A stretch of DNA of 64,000 bases from Sphingobacterium athyrii. GTDB taxonomy: Bacteria; Bacteroidota; Bacteroidia; Sphingobacteriales; Sphingobacteriaceae. The notes below the pieces were generated by a model. The model saw only the letters and a program-made list of their open reading frames with translations, made no database searches and had not been told where the DNA came from. How positions within the stretch are numbered: position 1 is the stretch's first letter; every line of letters begins with the position of its first letter. Made by a program: the position numbers and the translations under genes. Shown one piece after another: positions 33,476 through 42,997 of the stretch. The stretch covers positions 400,198 to 464,197 of the forward strand of contig NZ_QCXX01000005.1 in the NCBI RefSeq assembly GCF_003071065.1, given 5' to 3'.

Positions 33476-34810
33476 TCAACGTTTTTGTAAACTATTCTTA
33501 TAAATTTGTCCGTCTTTGACAATAAGGAGAAAATTTTTGTCCGGATCGGCCAGTAGTGCCAGGTCCCGGAGCGGATCGCCATTGACCAAAAGCATATCAG
33601 CCATTGCTCCCTCTTCGATCACGCCAAGTTTGCCGGGATATGGGCTCCGTAAACCCGCAAGCTGTAACAGCTCCGCATTGTCCTGGGTAACCATTTTAAT
33701 GATCTCAGCATTCGTAAACCATTTTTGAAGACGGAGGATAAATGAATTTTGCAGTTCATTCAGATCTGGTTCAAAAAGGAAGTCGGTTCCCCAAGCGAGC
33801 TTAACACCGTGTTTCTTGGCCAAAGGCCATACTTTTTCCTGTCCTTCGATAACGGGCTTGCGTTTTATTCGCCTTTGCGGATCCATATCAGGTGTGTCTT
33901 CGACCAAATTTTGTAAGCTGAGCCAGATATTTTTCTCTGCAAGAAGTTGCAGCGTTTCCTCATCCAATAGCTGTCCGTGTTCGATGCACTTTACCCCTGC
34001 TTCGACCGCCCGGCGTATCGCCCTGGGGGTATAAGCGTGTACGGTAACATAAGTGCCCCAATCTTCCGCTGCTTCGACCGCCGCCTTCATCTCATCCAGG
34101 GTATATTGCGTAACATCCACGGGGTCATACGCCGAAGAGGTGCCTCCGCCAGCCATCAGTTTGATCTGACTGGCGCCGAACCGTAAATTTTCCCTGACGG
34201 CTGTCAGTACCTCATCGCGTCCGTCGGCTATAAAAGTGGCTCCATATCTTTCGGCGCGTGAAACAATGCCGAAGAATCTGCGCGATTTTTCCTCTGGCGT
34301 CCTAAAATCACCATGCCCCGCAGTTTGGCTTACCGTAGCTCCGGAAGGCCAGATCCTGGGGCCGATTAGTTTACCTTTGTCAATCGCAGCCTTCAATGGA
34401 AATATCGGTCCACCCACATCGCGCACACTCGTAAATCCACGCATGAGCATTTTCTGCGCTGATTGGCCAACCTTGTTTACCAGAAATTCCTCAGAAAGAT
34501 CGTTTGTCATCATCTGTGGCATTGTAAGTGCCCCAAAGACCAAATGCACATGGGCATCAATCAAGCCGGGCAGTAATGTTTTGCCTTTGGCATCTATCTT
34601 TACAATTTCGGCTCCTGTGGTTTTAATGGGCGCAGCACTGATCGTTTGAATCGTGTTGCCGTTGATCAGAACGTGTTTCAGACCGTTAAGGCTCTGGTTT
34701 TTATAATCTATGAGTTTGACATTTTCCAAAAGGATCTGTTTCTGCTGTGCTGTTAAAACATGGGTGCTGCAAGCACAGATAAAGAAGGTAAGTACATGAC
34801 GTAAACGCAT
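33476..34810 (-). CDS. Exported metal-dependent amidohydrolase
   Basis: This 444-aa protein has a signal peptide (cleavage near AQQ, residue 22) and the amidohydrolase fold: metal ligands His87 and His89 in GLIDAHVHL, Lys in QIKLMAGGGTSS, His in VTVHAYTP, His in KCIEHGQ and Asp in AWGTDFLF. It resembles the imidazolonepropionase/Xaa-Pro dipeptidase-like group, so a cyclic amide or dipeptide substrate is likely, in the periplasm. It is monocistronic, with its own terminator at 33347-33381. The substrate is not determined. Confidence 0.9.
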   Translation of the reverse strand: MRLRHVLTFFICACSTHVLTAQQKQILLENVKLIDYKNQSLNGLKHVLINGNTIQTISAAPIKTTGAEIVKIDAKGKTLLPGLIDAHVHLVFGALTMPQMMTNDLSEEFLVNKVGQSAQKMLMRGFTSVRDVGGPIFPLKAAIDKGKLIGPRIWPSGATVSQTAGHGDFRTPEEKSRRFFGIVSRAERYGATFIADGRDEVLTAVRENLRFGASQIKLMAGGGTSSAYDPVDVTQYTLDEMKAAVEAAEDWGTYVTVHAYTPRAIRRAVEAGVKCIEHGQLLDEETLQLLAEKNIWLSLQNLVEDTPDMDPQRRIKRKPVIEGQEKVWPLAKKHGVKLAWGTDFLFEPDLNELQNSFILRLQKWFTNAEIIKMVTQDNAELLQLAGLRSPYPGKLGVIEEGAMADMLLVNGDPLRDLALLADPDKNFLLIVKDGQIYKNSLQKR

Positions 34811-35009
34811 AATTATTAAATATAATGTGTTTAAATAATACTATGACTACAGTCATCAAACCATATAAAAGACATGTTTAATGAACTATTCCCTAAGTTA
34901 AATATAATTTGGATATTTCTTTATTATAGTGTAATAATATTTCGCCATAATTAGTCGCTAAGTATCTCTGTACGATCAAAAAGTGCTATAATCAGCGCTA
35001 AATTTTTAG

Positions 35010-35017
35010 TAAATTTG
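35010..35017 (+). promoter_or_regulatory. -7 box almost touching the LytTR gene
   Basis: TAAATTTG ends 9 bases before the ATG at 35027, so the predicted start is about 3 nt before the start codon. Confidence 0.5.
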
Positions 35018-35026
35018 TCACTGATT

Positions 35027-35971
35027 ATGATCAGTTTAACTCGATGGCTAGGGCGGCACCAACAGGTCATTCCGGAAATATTTTCACTTCGGACCTCGCT
35101 GCGGTATGCTTTTTTGCTCGGAGGATCCTGTTATCTTTTTTTAATCATTTTTCAGCCTTTTGGTACCTACAATTTTGAAGATTCAGGGAAATATATACTA
35201 TTGATGGGCTATGGGGGCATTTTCGCCTTATCTTATCTATTCGCTTCCGCCTTATTGGCCAACAGAAAGAAATGGACGGTAAAAAAAGAATTCCTGCGTA
35301 TGCTATTGGTATACGTAGCAGCGACAATATTGAATTTTTTATACAATAGCTGTATTGTGAGCCGGGTGTCCATGCAATGGATCAACTTGCTGTATATGGG
35401 ACTTTATACCCTGTCGCTCTATGTACCCATCGGACTGATTTATTTTTTAACACTCATAAAAACGGATCGGGGTAAACCGACGGAGTCTGTATCGGTCCCT
35501 TTCGCCCAGAGGCAAGTTTTGCCGATACGGGTGAGTTTACCGGCGCAGCGTATATCGAACCTCGGCGCTCATACCCCGGCTGCTCCACTATTGGCGAGCT
35601 TACCGGATCAGCATGCCGTGGTTTCTGATAACAGCACTGTTGTTTGTCTTGCTAATGGGAGCCAGCTTTTATGTTTTGGCCGACAGGATTTTATATTTGC
35701 CAAATCCATGGATAATTATTGTGAGGTCTATTTTTATGAAAATAAAATAGCCAAAAAGGAGATTATCCGGATCACATTGGGAAAGTTGGCGGAGCAATTG
35801 ACAGATGCGAACATACACCGTTGCCATAGGTCATATCTGGTTAATTTCGACAAGATTCTGGTCAAGGAGGGCAATGCAAAAGGCTTCCTGTTGCGTTTCG
35901 CCGATAGGGACGAATATGCACTGGTATCGCGTTCGATGCTCCCGGCTGTAAGAGCCTACTTATTGAAATGA
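35027..35971 (+). CDS. Membrane-anchored LytTR transcription regulator
   Basis: This 314-aa protein starts at the ATG at 35027; a TTG four codons earlier lies inside the promoter box. Four membrane helices occupy about 25-145 (first with the IFQPFGTYNF motif common in this Bacteroidota group). A linker rich in Pro and Ala follows, then a LytTR DNA-binding domain at about 215-314 (QDFIFAKSMDNYCEVYF; IHRCHRSYLVNFDKI). There is no kinase or receiver domain, so it probably senses a membrane signal and binds DNA directly. It is followed by the CPBP protease gene with its own promoter. Confidence 0.88.
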   Translation: MISLTRWLGRHQQVIPEIFSLRTSLRYAFLLGGSCYLFLIIFQPFGTYNFEDSGKYILLMGYGGIFALSYLFASALLANRKKWTVKKEFLRMLLVYVAATILNFLYNSCIVSRVSMQWINLLYMGLYTLSLYVPIGLIYFLTLIKTDRGKPTESVSVPFAQRQVLPIRVSLPAQRISNLGAHTPAAPLLASLPDQHAVVSDNSTVVCLANGSQLLCFGRQDFIFAKSMDNYCEVYFYENKIAKKEIIRITLGKLAEQLTDANIHRCHRSYLVNFDKILVKEGNAKGFLLRFADRDEYALVSRSMLPAVRAYLLK

Positions 35972-36040
35972 TGCGGTTCAATTGGCTCCCTGGGATAACC
36001 GGTACCATTCATCCCTAAATCTGGCGAACCGCCACATATT

Positions 36041-36072
36041 TTTGTCAGTCCTGACATTGCCATATAGTTTTG
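36041..36072 (+). promoter_or_regulatory. Promoter of CPBP protease gene
   Basis: TTTG (36041-36044), a 20-base spacer and TAGTTTTG (36065-36072) match the full consensus. The predicted start is near 36079, only about 6 nt before the ATG at 36085. Confidence 0.7.
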
Positions 36073-36084
36073 TGCCAAAAAAAT

Positions 36085-36867
36085 ATGAATCCTACAAATT
36101 TCAACTTGCTTGTTTTGTTTTCCTTCTTCGGGATTTACTTTGGCTTAGATCAGGCATTTTTTACCTCCGTTCAGTCCTGGGTAATCGGCTTTGTTCACAA
36201 CAGGGCCTTGGCCCACATGGTAACCTATATCCTCAGCCTGCTGCCTTTGCTCTTGGGGGCACTTTTGCTCAAGCCTAAAGATCAGGACACATTGGTGTCT
36301 AAATTTGGGGTAAATGGGTCTCCTGCATTGGGGATAGGTATCGCCGCGCTGGCAACACTTCCGATGTTTATCGGTTATGCATTTAGGTTTTCTTTGATCA
36401 GGGAACCCGATTTCAATTCATTGGTCATTAATACCTTCTCTGCGGGATTGTTTGAAGAACTCATCTTTAGGGCTTATTTTTTTGGTCTTGTTTACCGCTA
36501 TACACGCCTAGGGTTTATTCCCGCTATTCTGGCAACATCGTTGGTATTTGCCTTACTGCATCTATATCAAAGCCAGGATCCGATGGAATTGGTTCTCATT
36601 TTTATGACAACATTTTTGGGATCGGTATTGTTTGCCTGGTTATATGCTGAGTGGAAGTTCAATGTTTGGGTTCCGGTAGCCCTACATATATTGATGAATC
36701 TGGCCTGGATGCTATTTAATGTTGACGAAAATGCTGCAGGCAACTGGTATGCTAATATCTTCCGCTTTTTGACGATCGCTCTAATGATCGTATTGACAGT
36801 AATCAGAGCCAAGAATAGCCATAACGGTCTCCGGGTAAACCGAAAGACACTCTGGCGCAAGGTATAA
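36085..36867 (+). CDS. CPBP-family intramembrane metalloprotease
   Basis: This 260-aa integral membrane protein starts at the ATG at 36085; the earlier TTG lies in the promoter. It has about eight hydrophobic segments. The Abi/CPBP motifs are present: EE..FR (Glu124-Glu125, Arg129 in FEELIFRAYFF), His159 in FALLHLYQ, and a final HILMN. The family includes Rce1-type CAAX proteases and bacteriocin-immunity proteins. In Bacteroidota its substrates are unknown. It may cooperate with the upstream LytTR membrane regulator. Confidence 0.88.
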   Translation: MNPTNFNLLVLFSFFGIYFGLDQAFFTSVQSWVIGFVHNRALAHMVTYILSLLPLLLGALLLKPKDQDTLVSKFGVNGSPALGIGIAALATLPMFIGYAFRFSLIREPDFNSLVINTFSAGLFEELIFRAYFFGLVYRYTRLGFIPAILATSLVFALLHLYQSQDPMELVLIFMTTFLGSVLFAWLYAEWKFNVWVPVALHILMNLAWMLFNVDENAAGNWYANIFRFLTIALMIVLTVIRAKNSHNGLRVNRKTLWRKV

Positions 36868-37017
36868 AATTCGGAAGCGAAGTTCCGGGAGTTTACATTG
36901 GCTTTTGCCCGATATCGGTAGGTTCGGTTTATAGGCATTTCCGAATTTATAGCAATAGAAGAGAACCCCTGAATACCAGTATTTTTTTTCGGCACGGGAA
37001 TCGCTATCTTCACCTAT

Positions 37018-38148
37018 ATGAAAAGACTGTTATTTTTACCCGTGTATATGCTTGTCGGAAGCACTATTTTGATGGGAATGTCAAGCTGTGGTGACGGAGC
37101 AAAAAAGAAAGCTATCCGGAAGGAGGATTCGGTGCAAATGGGTGTGAGTGCGATCAAAGATACCGCGATAGCGGAGAAATTTCCGCCCTTGCCGATCATC
37201 TATGATCAGACAAAGGTCTTGAAAAATCTATATGTGATCGACCGTGCTGGCGTGGTTTTGCGTCAGGGGGCAGATGAAAATGCTCCGTCTCTTGGAAAAT
37301 ATCCTTTTGGAACAAAACTGGACGTGATCGGTGAGGAAGGTGAGTGGATTGCAGTGATGGATCGTATTCAACGGGATTATAAAGGGGCTAACGGTGAAGC
37401 CAATGATGTAACACAATGGGAAAAAGTATATGTGGCGAAATCTAAATTGGGCAAACAGGATAAAATAACAATATCGCCCAAGGATTTAAATATTATTGTC
37501 TCACAGACCGTAAACGGAAAAGAAAGCTATTATGAAAAAGGGCATCCATTGGATAAATATCTTTTTGTGGAATTAATAGATGAACAAACGTTTTTGGCCG
37601 CCCGAAATACGGTAGAAAATTATCTGATCAAAGATACGCTGTCCTATACCAAAAACGGAAAGATTTTGGAACTGCCGCTGGCAAACGGGAAAAAACTGAC
37701 TTTTACAGATAAGGATATAGATAATGAGCTGGAATCTAGCTATTCGTACATGGGGCATTACGATTTTCTGAATGCTTTTGCCGTAGCGGGCAACTATTGG
37801 GAAAGTGCTGATGTACGCCTTTTTGATCGGCAGGATGGTCATCTTATTGTGGAATGCGGCGATTATCCTTTCTTTTCCGCGGATAAAAAATATTTGATGA
37901 CGTTGCATGCTGATCCCTATGAATCAACGGGTGACCTACAAGTCTTCCACGTGAAACAGGGAAAGGTGATCCCGATGATTTCAGTAAGTTTTAAAGAATG
38001 GATGCCAACCTGGAAAGAGGAACTGATGTTCTGGGGTAAAGATGGGTACATCTATACCGCCGCCAACCATGTGAATGGTTATTGGGGCGAGGAAGGAAGC
38101 TTGAGTGAAAGGTCTCAGTTTATTAGAATCAAGTTGCTTAAACCTTAA
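37018..38148 (+). CDS. Lipoprotein with SH3-like domain
   Basis: This 376-aa lipoprotein has lipobox MSSC (Cys24). A bacterial SH3-like segment lies at about 70-135 (VVLRQGADENAPSLGKYPFGTKLDVIGEEGEWIAV). The rest is beta-rich with no recognised domain, with conserved-looking stretches ESSYSYMGHYDFLNAFAVAG and EWMPTWKEELMFWGKDGYIYTAAN. Its location is probably the outer-membrane inner face or surface. It appears monocistronic. SH3-like domains often bind cell wall; that role is inferred. Confidence 0.85.
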   Translation: MKRLLFLPVYMLVGSTILMGMSSCGDGAKKKAIRKEDSVQMGVSAIKDTAIAEKFPPLPIIYDQTKVLKNLYVIDRAGVVLRQGADENAPSLGKYPFGTKLDVIGEEGEWIAVMDRIQRDYKGANGEANDVTQWEKVYVAKSKLGKQDKITISPKDLNIIVSQTVNGKESYYEKGHPLDKYLFVELIDEQTFLAARNTVENYLIKDTLSYTKNGKILELPLANGKKLTFTDKDIDNELESSYSYMGHYDFLNAFAVAGNYWESADVRLFDRQDGHLIVECGDYPFFSADKKYLMTLHADPYESTGDLQVFHVKQGKVIPMISVSFKEWMPTWKEELMFWGKDGYIYTAANHVNGYWGEEGSLSERSQFIRIKLLKP

Positions 38149-38288
38149 GCGGTGCCAAAAAGGTGTTTTGCCGATTCAATTTGCGAGTATCAGGCTGCAT
38201 GGACACTATTTTTCTGTTTTAAGTAAAACTATTTTGGGACGCACCTGTTGTATTCCATAAAATAGATTATAGTTTGTAATTTAGCTGG

Positions 38289-38765
38289 ATGAAACTAAAA
38301 ACACTACTGTTATTTGCTGCGCTATGTTGTTCATTCTTTCTGGTAAAGGCCCAAAATAGGCCTTGGCGGGAGCATAACAGCTGGATCTGGGGGCCTTCAG
38401 CGGGATACCAGTACCAAAGCGGCAATTTTCTAAAAGTTTCTGGTTGGGGCCTATTTGCACCGAACGACTTTCAGTACATGAAAATCGACGCCGGTGCAAA
38501 TTTCAGCTGGATGGACAACAAAACGACAGTTATTCCCGAGGTGGGCTTTACCTATTATCTAAATGACTTTGTCCTGTTCCCATTTGTTAAGGCCGAACTG
38601 ACCCCTTATACCATCACTCCAAAAGTTGGAGCAAGTTTATTCTCAATCGTCGACTTGGGTATAGGCTATGGATTTGATTACAACACAAAGAAGAATTTTA
38701 GGCCGATAGATGGTTTTACGGTGTCTTTAGGGGTGAATATACCGCTGAATTTTCATCTTTATTAA
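38289..38765 (+). CDS. Small outer-membrane-type beta-barrel protein (paralogue 1)
   Basis: This 158-aa protein has a signal peptide (cleavage near KAQ, residue 22) and alternating hydrophobic beta strands ending in an aromatic residue and a C-terminal Tyr, typical of small barrels. Its tail ELTPYTITPKVGASLFSIVDLGIGYGF is nearly repeated in the next gene. The two genes are 10 bases apart and form a tandem duplicate pair. Function unknown. Confidence 0.8.
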   Translation: MKLKTLLLFAALCCSFFLVKAQNRPWREHNSWIWGPSAGYQYQSGNFLKVSGWGLFAPNDFQYMKIDAGANFSWMDNKTTVIPEVGFTYYLNDFVLFPFVKAELTPYTITPKVGASLFSIVDLGIGYGFDYNTKKNFRPIDGFTVSLGVNIPLNFHLY

Positions 38766-38775
38766 ATGACGGATT

Positions 38776-39240
38776 ATGCAAAATAGAAGTATACTTTGGA
38801 TAGGCTGTATGATTATTTTGCTTGCTTTTGGAAAAAAGGCAGCAGCACAGGATCATTTGATCGGTCCTACGCTGAGTTATCAATTCCAAAAAGGGAGTAT
38901 TATAAAAACAGGCGCTTATTTTGCATTTCCATTTTTAGGTGATAATATCTTGCGGGCAGATGTCACAGCCAACTTCACCTGGACTCAAAAGAAATTTGCG
39001 GTTATTCCAGAAGGGGCCATTACATATTATCCACAAACGTATGTGTTGACTCCATTTGTACGTGCGGAAGTGACGCCTTATACCTTTACCCCAAAACTTG
39101 GTGTCAGTCTGGCAACACTTTTGGATATTGATTTTGGATATGGTTTTTCCATCAAAGACAAAGCGGATTATCGGCCAATGAAGGGATTTGCAGTGTCTCT
39201 GAGATTCAGTATTCCGCTGAACTATAGGCTCAACATGTAA
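38776..39240 (+). CDS. Small outer-membrane-type beta-barrel protein (paralogue 2)
   Basis: This 154-aa protein has a signal peptide (cleavage near AAAQ, residue 25). It aligns along its length with paralogue 1 (shared EVTPYTFTPKLGVSLATLLDIDFGYGF layout and PLNYRL end), but they are strongly diverged at the N-terminus. It is co-transcribed with paralogue 1. Unknown function; a transport or structural barrel is possible. Confidence 0.8.
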   Translation: MQNRSILWIGCMIILLAFGKKAAAQDHLIGPTLSYQFQKGSIIKTGAYFAFPFLGDNILRADVTANFTWTQKKFAVIPEGAITYYPQTYVLTPFVRAEVTPYTFTPKLGVSLATLLDIDFGYGFSIKDKADYRPMKGFAVSLRFSIPLNYRLNM

Positions 39241-39358
39241 CTTCTTCCGCCTTCAAGTCATCTGTCCGATTGCTCAGTGATCAAAAAGAAGATGATTCGG
39301 AAATTTTCTCTGCCTGATTACAGCGCCTCATGAATAAATGGGTGAGGTCAGCCTTCGG

Positions 39359-40108
39359 TTACTGATTTATCCAACTTTTGAAAGCGGCAACTTTCTCTCT
39401 CGAAACAATCAAATCGTCAGACTCGTAGTGCTTGAGGTATACTTTCAATCTGGCATTGGAGTGCACAGCGACGTTTTTTATAGCATTAAATTGCACAATG
39501 GAACTTCGGTTGATTCTGAAAAAATCTTTGGGCGACAATTGTGGCGTCAAAGCATCCAGCGTCTGGTCCAGCAGATAGGTCCCATTTTCATCGGTATATA
39601 TATAGGTCCCTTTGTTTTCGCTGTAGATACATTCGATCTGCTGACTGGTTACAATTTTGAGGCTCTGTCCGATCTTGATGGTAAAACGCTCTTTAAATGT
39701 CTGGCTTGTATTTCTGAATAATGCCTCAAAAGCTGCGGGATCAAATGGAAGAACAGGGCGCCTGAACTGCAGAAATTTTTTAATTGCGTTTTCAAGTTCT
39801 TCATCTTCAATTGGCTTCAACAGGTAGTCAATGCTATTTTGCTTAAATGCCCGTAATAGATATTCATCGTATGCCGTCGTGAAAATAATGGCTGAGCTGG
39901 GTTTTATCCGTTCAAGGATCTCGAATGAAATTCCATCGGCAAGCTGAATGTCCATAAGAAGTAGGTCCGGTTCGACATTTGACAGAAACCATTCGATTGA
40001 TTCTTCTACGGTCTGTAGTATCGCCATTACAGTGTAACCGAGCCCTTCCAATTTTCTTCTGAGCAGTCTCGCAGAGGGGAGTTCGTCTTCTATAATTAAT
40101 ATCTTCAT
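39359..40108 (-). CDS. LytTR response regulator
   Basis: This 249-aa protein starts at the ATG at 40108 (MKILIIEDEL); an earlier ATG at 40141 adds eleven unlikely residues. The receiver domain has Glu7-Asp8 and phospho-acceptor Asp53 (LLMDIQLADG); a LytTR DNA-binding domain occupies about 145-249 (IECIYSENKGTYIYTDENGTYLL; FRINRSSIVQFNAI). It is the partner of the LytS-like kinase 180 bases upstream, with the same orientation. It lies in a gene group that includes a TPR protein and a TonB-receptor remnant. Confidence 0.93.
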   Translation of the reverse strand: MKILIIEDELPSARLLRRKLEGLGYTVMAILQTVEESIEWFLSNVEPDLLLMDIQLADGISFEILERIKPSSAIIFTTAYDEYLLRAFKQNSIDYLLKPIEDEELENAIKKFLQFRRPVLPFDPAAFEALFRNTSQTFKERFTIKIGQSLKIVTSQQIECIYSENKGTYIYTDENGTYLLDQTLDALTPQLSPKDFFRINRSSIVQFNAIKNVAVHSNARLKVYLKHYESDDLIVSREKVAAFKSWINQ

Positions 40109-40288
40109 TGCATATTCGTCCTCATTGATCATCTGATCCATGAGCTACTTGTTTAATAGTGATGTAATACCAGTCTGATTATTATCTTCAGTTGCTGCTG
40201 GTGTTTCGTTTGTTTTATTTAATGGCCTCCTGGGCCGGGCTCATCCTTATGGCAAAAATTTACAAATCTGTTTTAAATGAGCTGATTT

Positions 40289-41356
40289 TCATAATACCGT
40301 TTCCGGAATAATCGGTAGCCCCACAGAAAACAAATCATCGCTTTCATGTATGTATACAGGTAGACTGGATAACAATGCATATCGCTCCTGAATATTTTTC
40401 AAACCGATTCCGGAATTGCCGTTAAGTACTTTCTTTTTCTGCAGATTGTTCTCAATATATAAATAATTGTTTTTTCGATAAATCTTTAAAAAGAGCGGGC
40501 TTTTTAGTGAAATGACATTGTGCTTGATCACATTCTCGATGAGCAGCTGAAGCGAAAGCGGTAAAATAAGACCACTGATCTCGTCTTCATGAATATGTAG
40601 ATCAATCTGAATACCTGCTTCAAACCGCAGGTTCAAGAGATTCAAATAGGCTTTTGAAAACGAGAGCTCTTCCTGTAAGGAAACAAGACTCTTGTCTTTG
40701 TGTTCGAGCACGTAGCGGTATATCCTTGATAGGTCTGTTGTAAACAGGCTTGCCTTTTTGGGATCTTCTTCAATAAGTCCATTCAGCACATTTAAGCTGT
40801 TGAACAGAAAATGTGGATCCAATTGGTTTTTTAAAGATTCGAACTGTGCAGTAATCTGTTGTTTTTCCTGCTCCGATTCTTTAATCTGGTAGTCTTTAAA
40901 TTTTTTGTAAAAATAAAAACCAAAGAAGACCATGGAAATAAATAATGAGGATACAGCAATCTGAAAATAGTAGACAATATGCTGTTGGCCTACAAAATTA
41001 TAGAAGCGCTTTGAAAAGTTTTTTGAGCTGTTGACTATGAATAAATCAGAGAAAAAGGCATTAACAATAAAAACAACAAGTATGGTCAAGATAATGCTTC
41101 CAGTATAAATGAAAACCATCTTTTTCCCAAAATCTTTATTGGCAGGGTATTTCTTTGTTGCCCATTTTGAGAGATAGTTATTGCCAAGAAATAGAATAAA
41201 TCCATACGATAAACCTCTAGCCATATTAGGATGCAATATGATGGAAAGCCAAGGGGTATCTTTATGATCAAGTTTGGCCACGATTCCAAAATAGATGCAA
41301 ATAACCATACTTGCCAGTATGGCCTGAATGATGGCTTTAAATGGTGCTTTCTTCAC
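40289..41356 (-). CDS. LytS-like sensor histidine kinase
   Basis: This 355-aa membrane kinase has about four helices (roughly 8-145) and a cytoplasmic His_kinase domain with His182 in LDPHFLFNSLN, then an HATPase domain (NVIKHN; GIGLKNIQERY). The start codon is GTG, 7 bases after the stop of the TPR gene, so they form an operon. It has no large periplasmic domain, so it probably senses a membrane-embedded signal. The LytTR regulator downstream is its partner. Confidence 0.9.
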   Translation of the reverse strand: MKKAPFKAIIQAILASMVICIYFGIVAKLDHKDTPWLSIILHPNMARGLSYGFILFLGNNYLSKWATKKYPANKDFGKKMVFIYTGSIILTILVVFIVNAFFSDLFIVNSSKNFSKRFYNFVGQQHIVYYFQIAVSSLFISMVFFGFYFYKKFKDYQIKESEQEKQQITAQFESLKNQLDPHFLFNSLNVLNGLIEEDPKKASLFTTDLSRIYRYVLEHKDKSLVSLQEELSFSKAYLNLLNLRFEAGIQIDLHIHEDEISGLILPLSLQLLIENVIKHNVISLKSPLFLKIYRKNNYLYIENNLQKKKVLNGNSGIGLKNIQERYALLSSLPVYIHESDDLFSVGLPIIPETVL

Positions 41357-41363
41357 AGCAATA

Positions 41364-41978
41364 TTATTTGCACGTTTTCAGTAATTGTTCTGCCCGGTCT
41401 TTACCCCATGAGGGCGCAAATAGGACAGTCACTTTTTCTTCATTGAATAAAGATAGTGCTTTCTTCACGTCCTCACATTCTTTACTGCTGTCCTTATTGA
41501 AATATTTTTTTGCGTTCATTTGGAATTCGGCTAATCCTAACACCGCACGAGGATTATTGGGTGTTATTGCTAGCGCTTTTTTGTATAATCCGATAATGAC
41601 CGGCGATAGGTCTTTGGCTTTTGTCATTGGATCCGTTACCATTAATGCTGTTGTGTTCATTGCTTTCAATACCAGCCATTCTGAATTATTTTCCTGTGCA
41701 CCGTTGTTCAGGATGACTTCGGCAGATTGTATATATTTTGCCTGCGCTTCCTTGTCTTTTTCCCTGAAAGCGGCTGTTGTCAGGATCATGGCCTGATAAT
41801 AAGCCGGAATCCAATTGTCTTTTTCCGCTTGGCTAATACGTTCCAGTAGTGCGGAGGCTTTCTGTATATCTCCTGTCTTCCACAAACTCATGGCTTGTCC
41901 CATGTTTTTTTCGTAATTGCTTTGAGCAAATGCTGTGCTGCTGATTAAGCAGACAATGATAATAGCAATTGATTTCAT
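41364..41978 (-). CDS. Exported TPR-like protein
   Basis: This 204-aa protein starts at the ATG at 41978 (MKSIAIIIVCLISSTAFAQS), which gives a clean signal peptide; an upstream ATG at 42026 adds 16 charged residues. The body has helical repeats resembling TPRs (about 25-165). It heads the kinase/regulator operon. In Bacteroidota such TPR proteins accompany TonB-dependent receptors; the neighbouring receptor is truncated here. Confidence 0.82.
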   Translation of the reverse strand: MKSIAIIIVCLISSTAFAQSNYEKNMGQAMSLWKTGDIQKASALLERISQAEKDNWIPAYYQAMILTTAAFREKDKEAQAKYIQSAEVILNNGAQENNSEWLVLKAMNTTALMVTDPMTKAKDLSPVIIGLYKKALAITPNNPRAVLGLAEFQMNAKKYFNKDSSKECEDVKKALSLFNEEKVTVLFAPSWGKDRAEQLLKTCK

Positions 41979-42118
41979 AACATCTCTTTTAATAGTTGAC
42001 ATTTTTTTTATCTCGTTGGTCCTCATCTTGTTGAACTTCGGTAAAATTGCCGATAGTCGCTGACAAAAAGGAATAATTTTGGATGAACCGACATATTTTG
42101 ATGATGAGCTGTTGATTG

Positions 42119-42856
42119 TTATAGATGGTCCAGTTGATTGTCTTTTTCATTTTTACTTATTGTCCAGAAATAACCCAGAAAAACAAAGCGTTTGGCTGTG
42201 GGTACGATAGGCCTACGGTCGTAAATGCCCTGTGTGTTCGGACAGTTGGCATATTGATAACCATAGATTGGTGATGCTCCGAGGACATTGCTGACAGAGA
42301 AATGGACAATTTTTTGCTGACTGTAGAGGAATGACCAGCTCATTGATAGGTTGTTATAACCTTTGGTGTGAGCGTTCATAAAAAGGGTCTGGTTCGGATT
42401 GTTGTAATTTCTTCCTGAAACAAACGAATTTGTCAAACTGAGCTGTGATCGGAGGCCTGCAAACCAGTATTTCCCAACGATAGAGAAGCTATGCTTATAG
42501 ACATAAGATGGAGTAACCATATAGGGGTAGTTAGCCTCATTTCTTTTGCTGTCCGTGTAGGAGTATGAAATCCAACATTGTAGATTCTTTACGCTGCTGC
42601 TGTTTTTGTAAAATACATCAAAACCTTTGACCTTGCCATTACCCTTGTTGTCATACCGACTGTCGTACTTTGGTCTTTGGCTGTTGTATTTTATTAGGTT
42701 GTCATATGTTTTGTGATAGGCTTCCAGACGCAACAGGTGCCCACTTTTCTCATAAAAGTAATTTGCGATATAGTGCATGGCGGCCAGCCAGTCCAGTTGG
42801 GGATTATATTTTAATAATAGGCTGGGGGCCTGTTGATTATTCAAATTTGTACGCAA
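42119..42856 (-). pseudogene. TonB-dependent receptor C-terminal remnant
   Basis: About 245 residues of an outer-membrane beta barrel are left: HYIANYFYEKSGHLLRLEAYHKTYDNLIKYN, GFDVFYKN, then strand pairs to the C-terminus. There is no plug, no N-terminal barrel half, no signal peptide and no ATG; the frame opens at a stop at 42899-42901 and only a TTG at 42856 could start it. The missing 5' part must have been lost by deletion. It lies 140 bases from the TPR/kinase/regulator operon, which may have served it. Confidence 0.8.
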
Positions 42857-42997
42857 ACAATTGCTTCTACGAAAAAGAGTGGATGAAATGTCAAAAAATC
42901 ATGACGAAATGTAGTATTCCGATTTTATGCTGTAAATTAATGTTCGAAATGAAAACCGGTCATCATAAATGAGCGGTGTAAATTAAGTCACAGAAAG

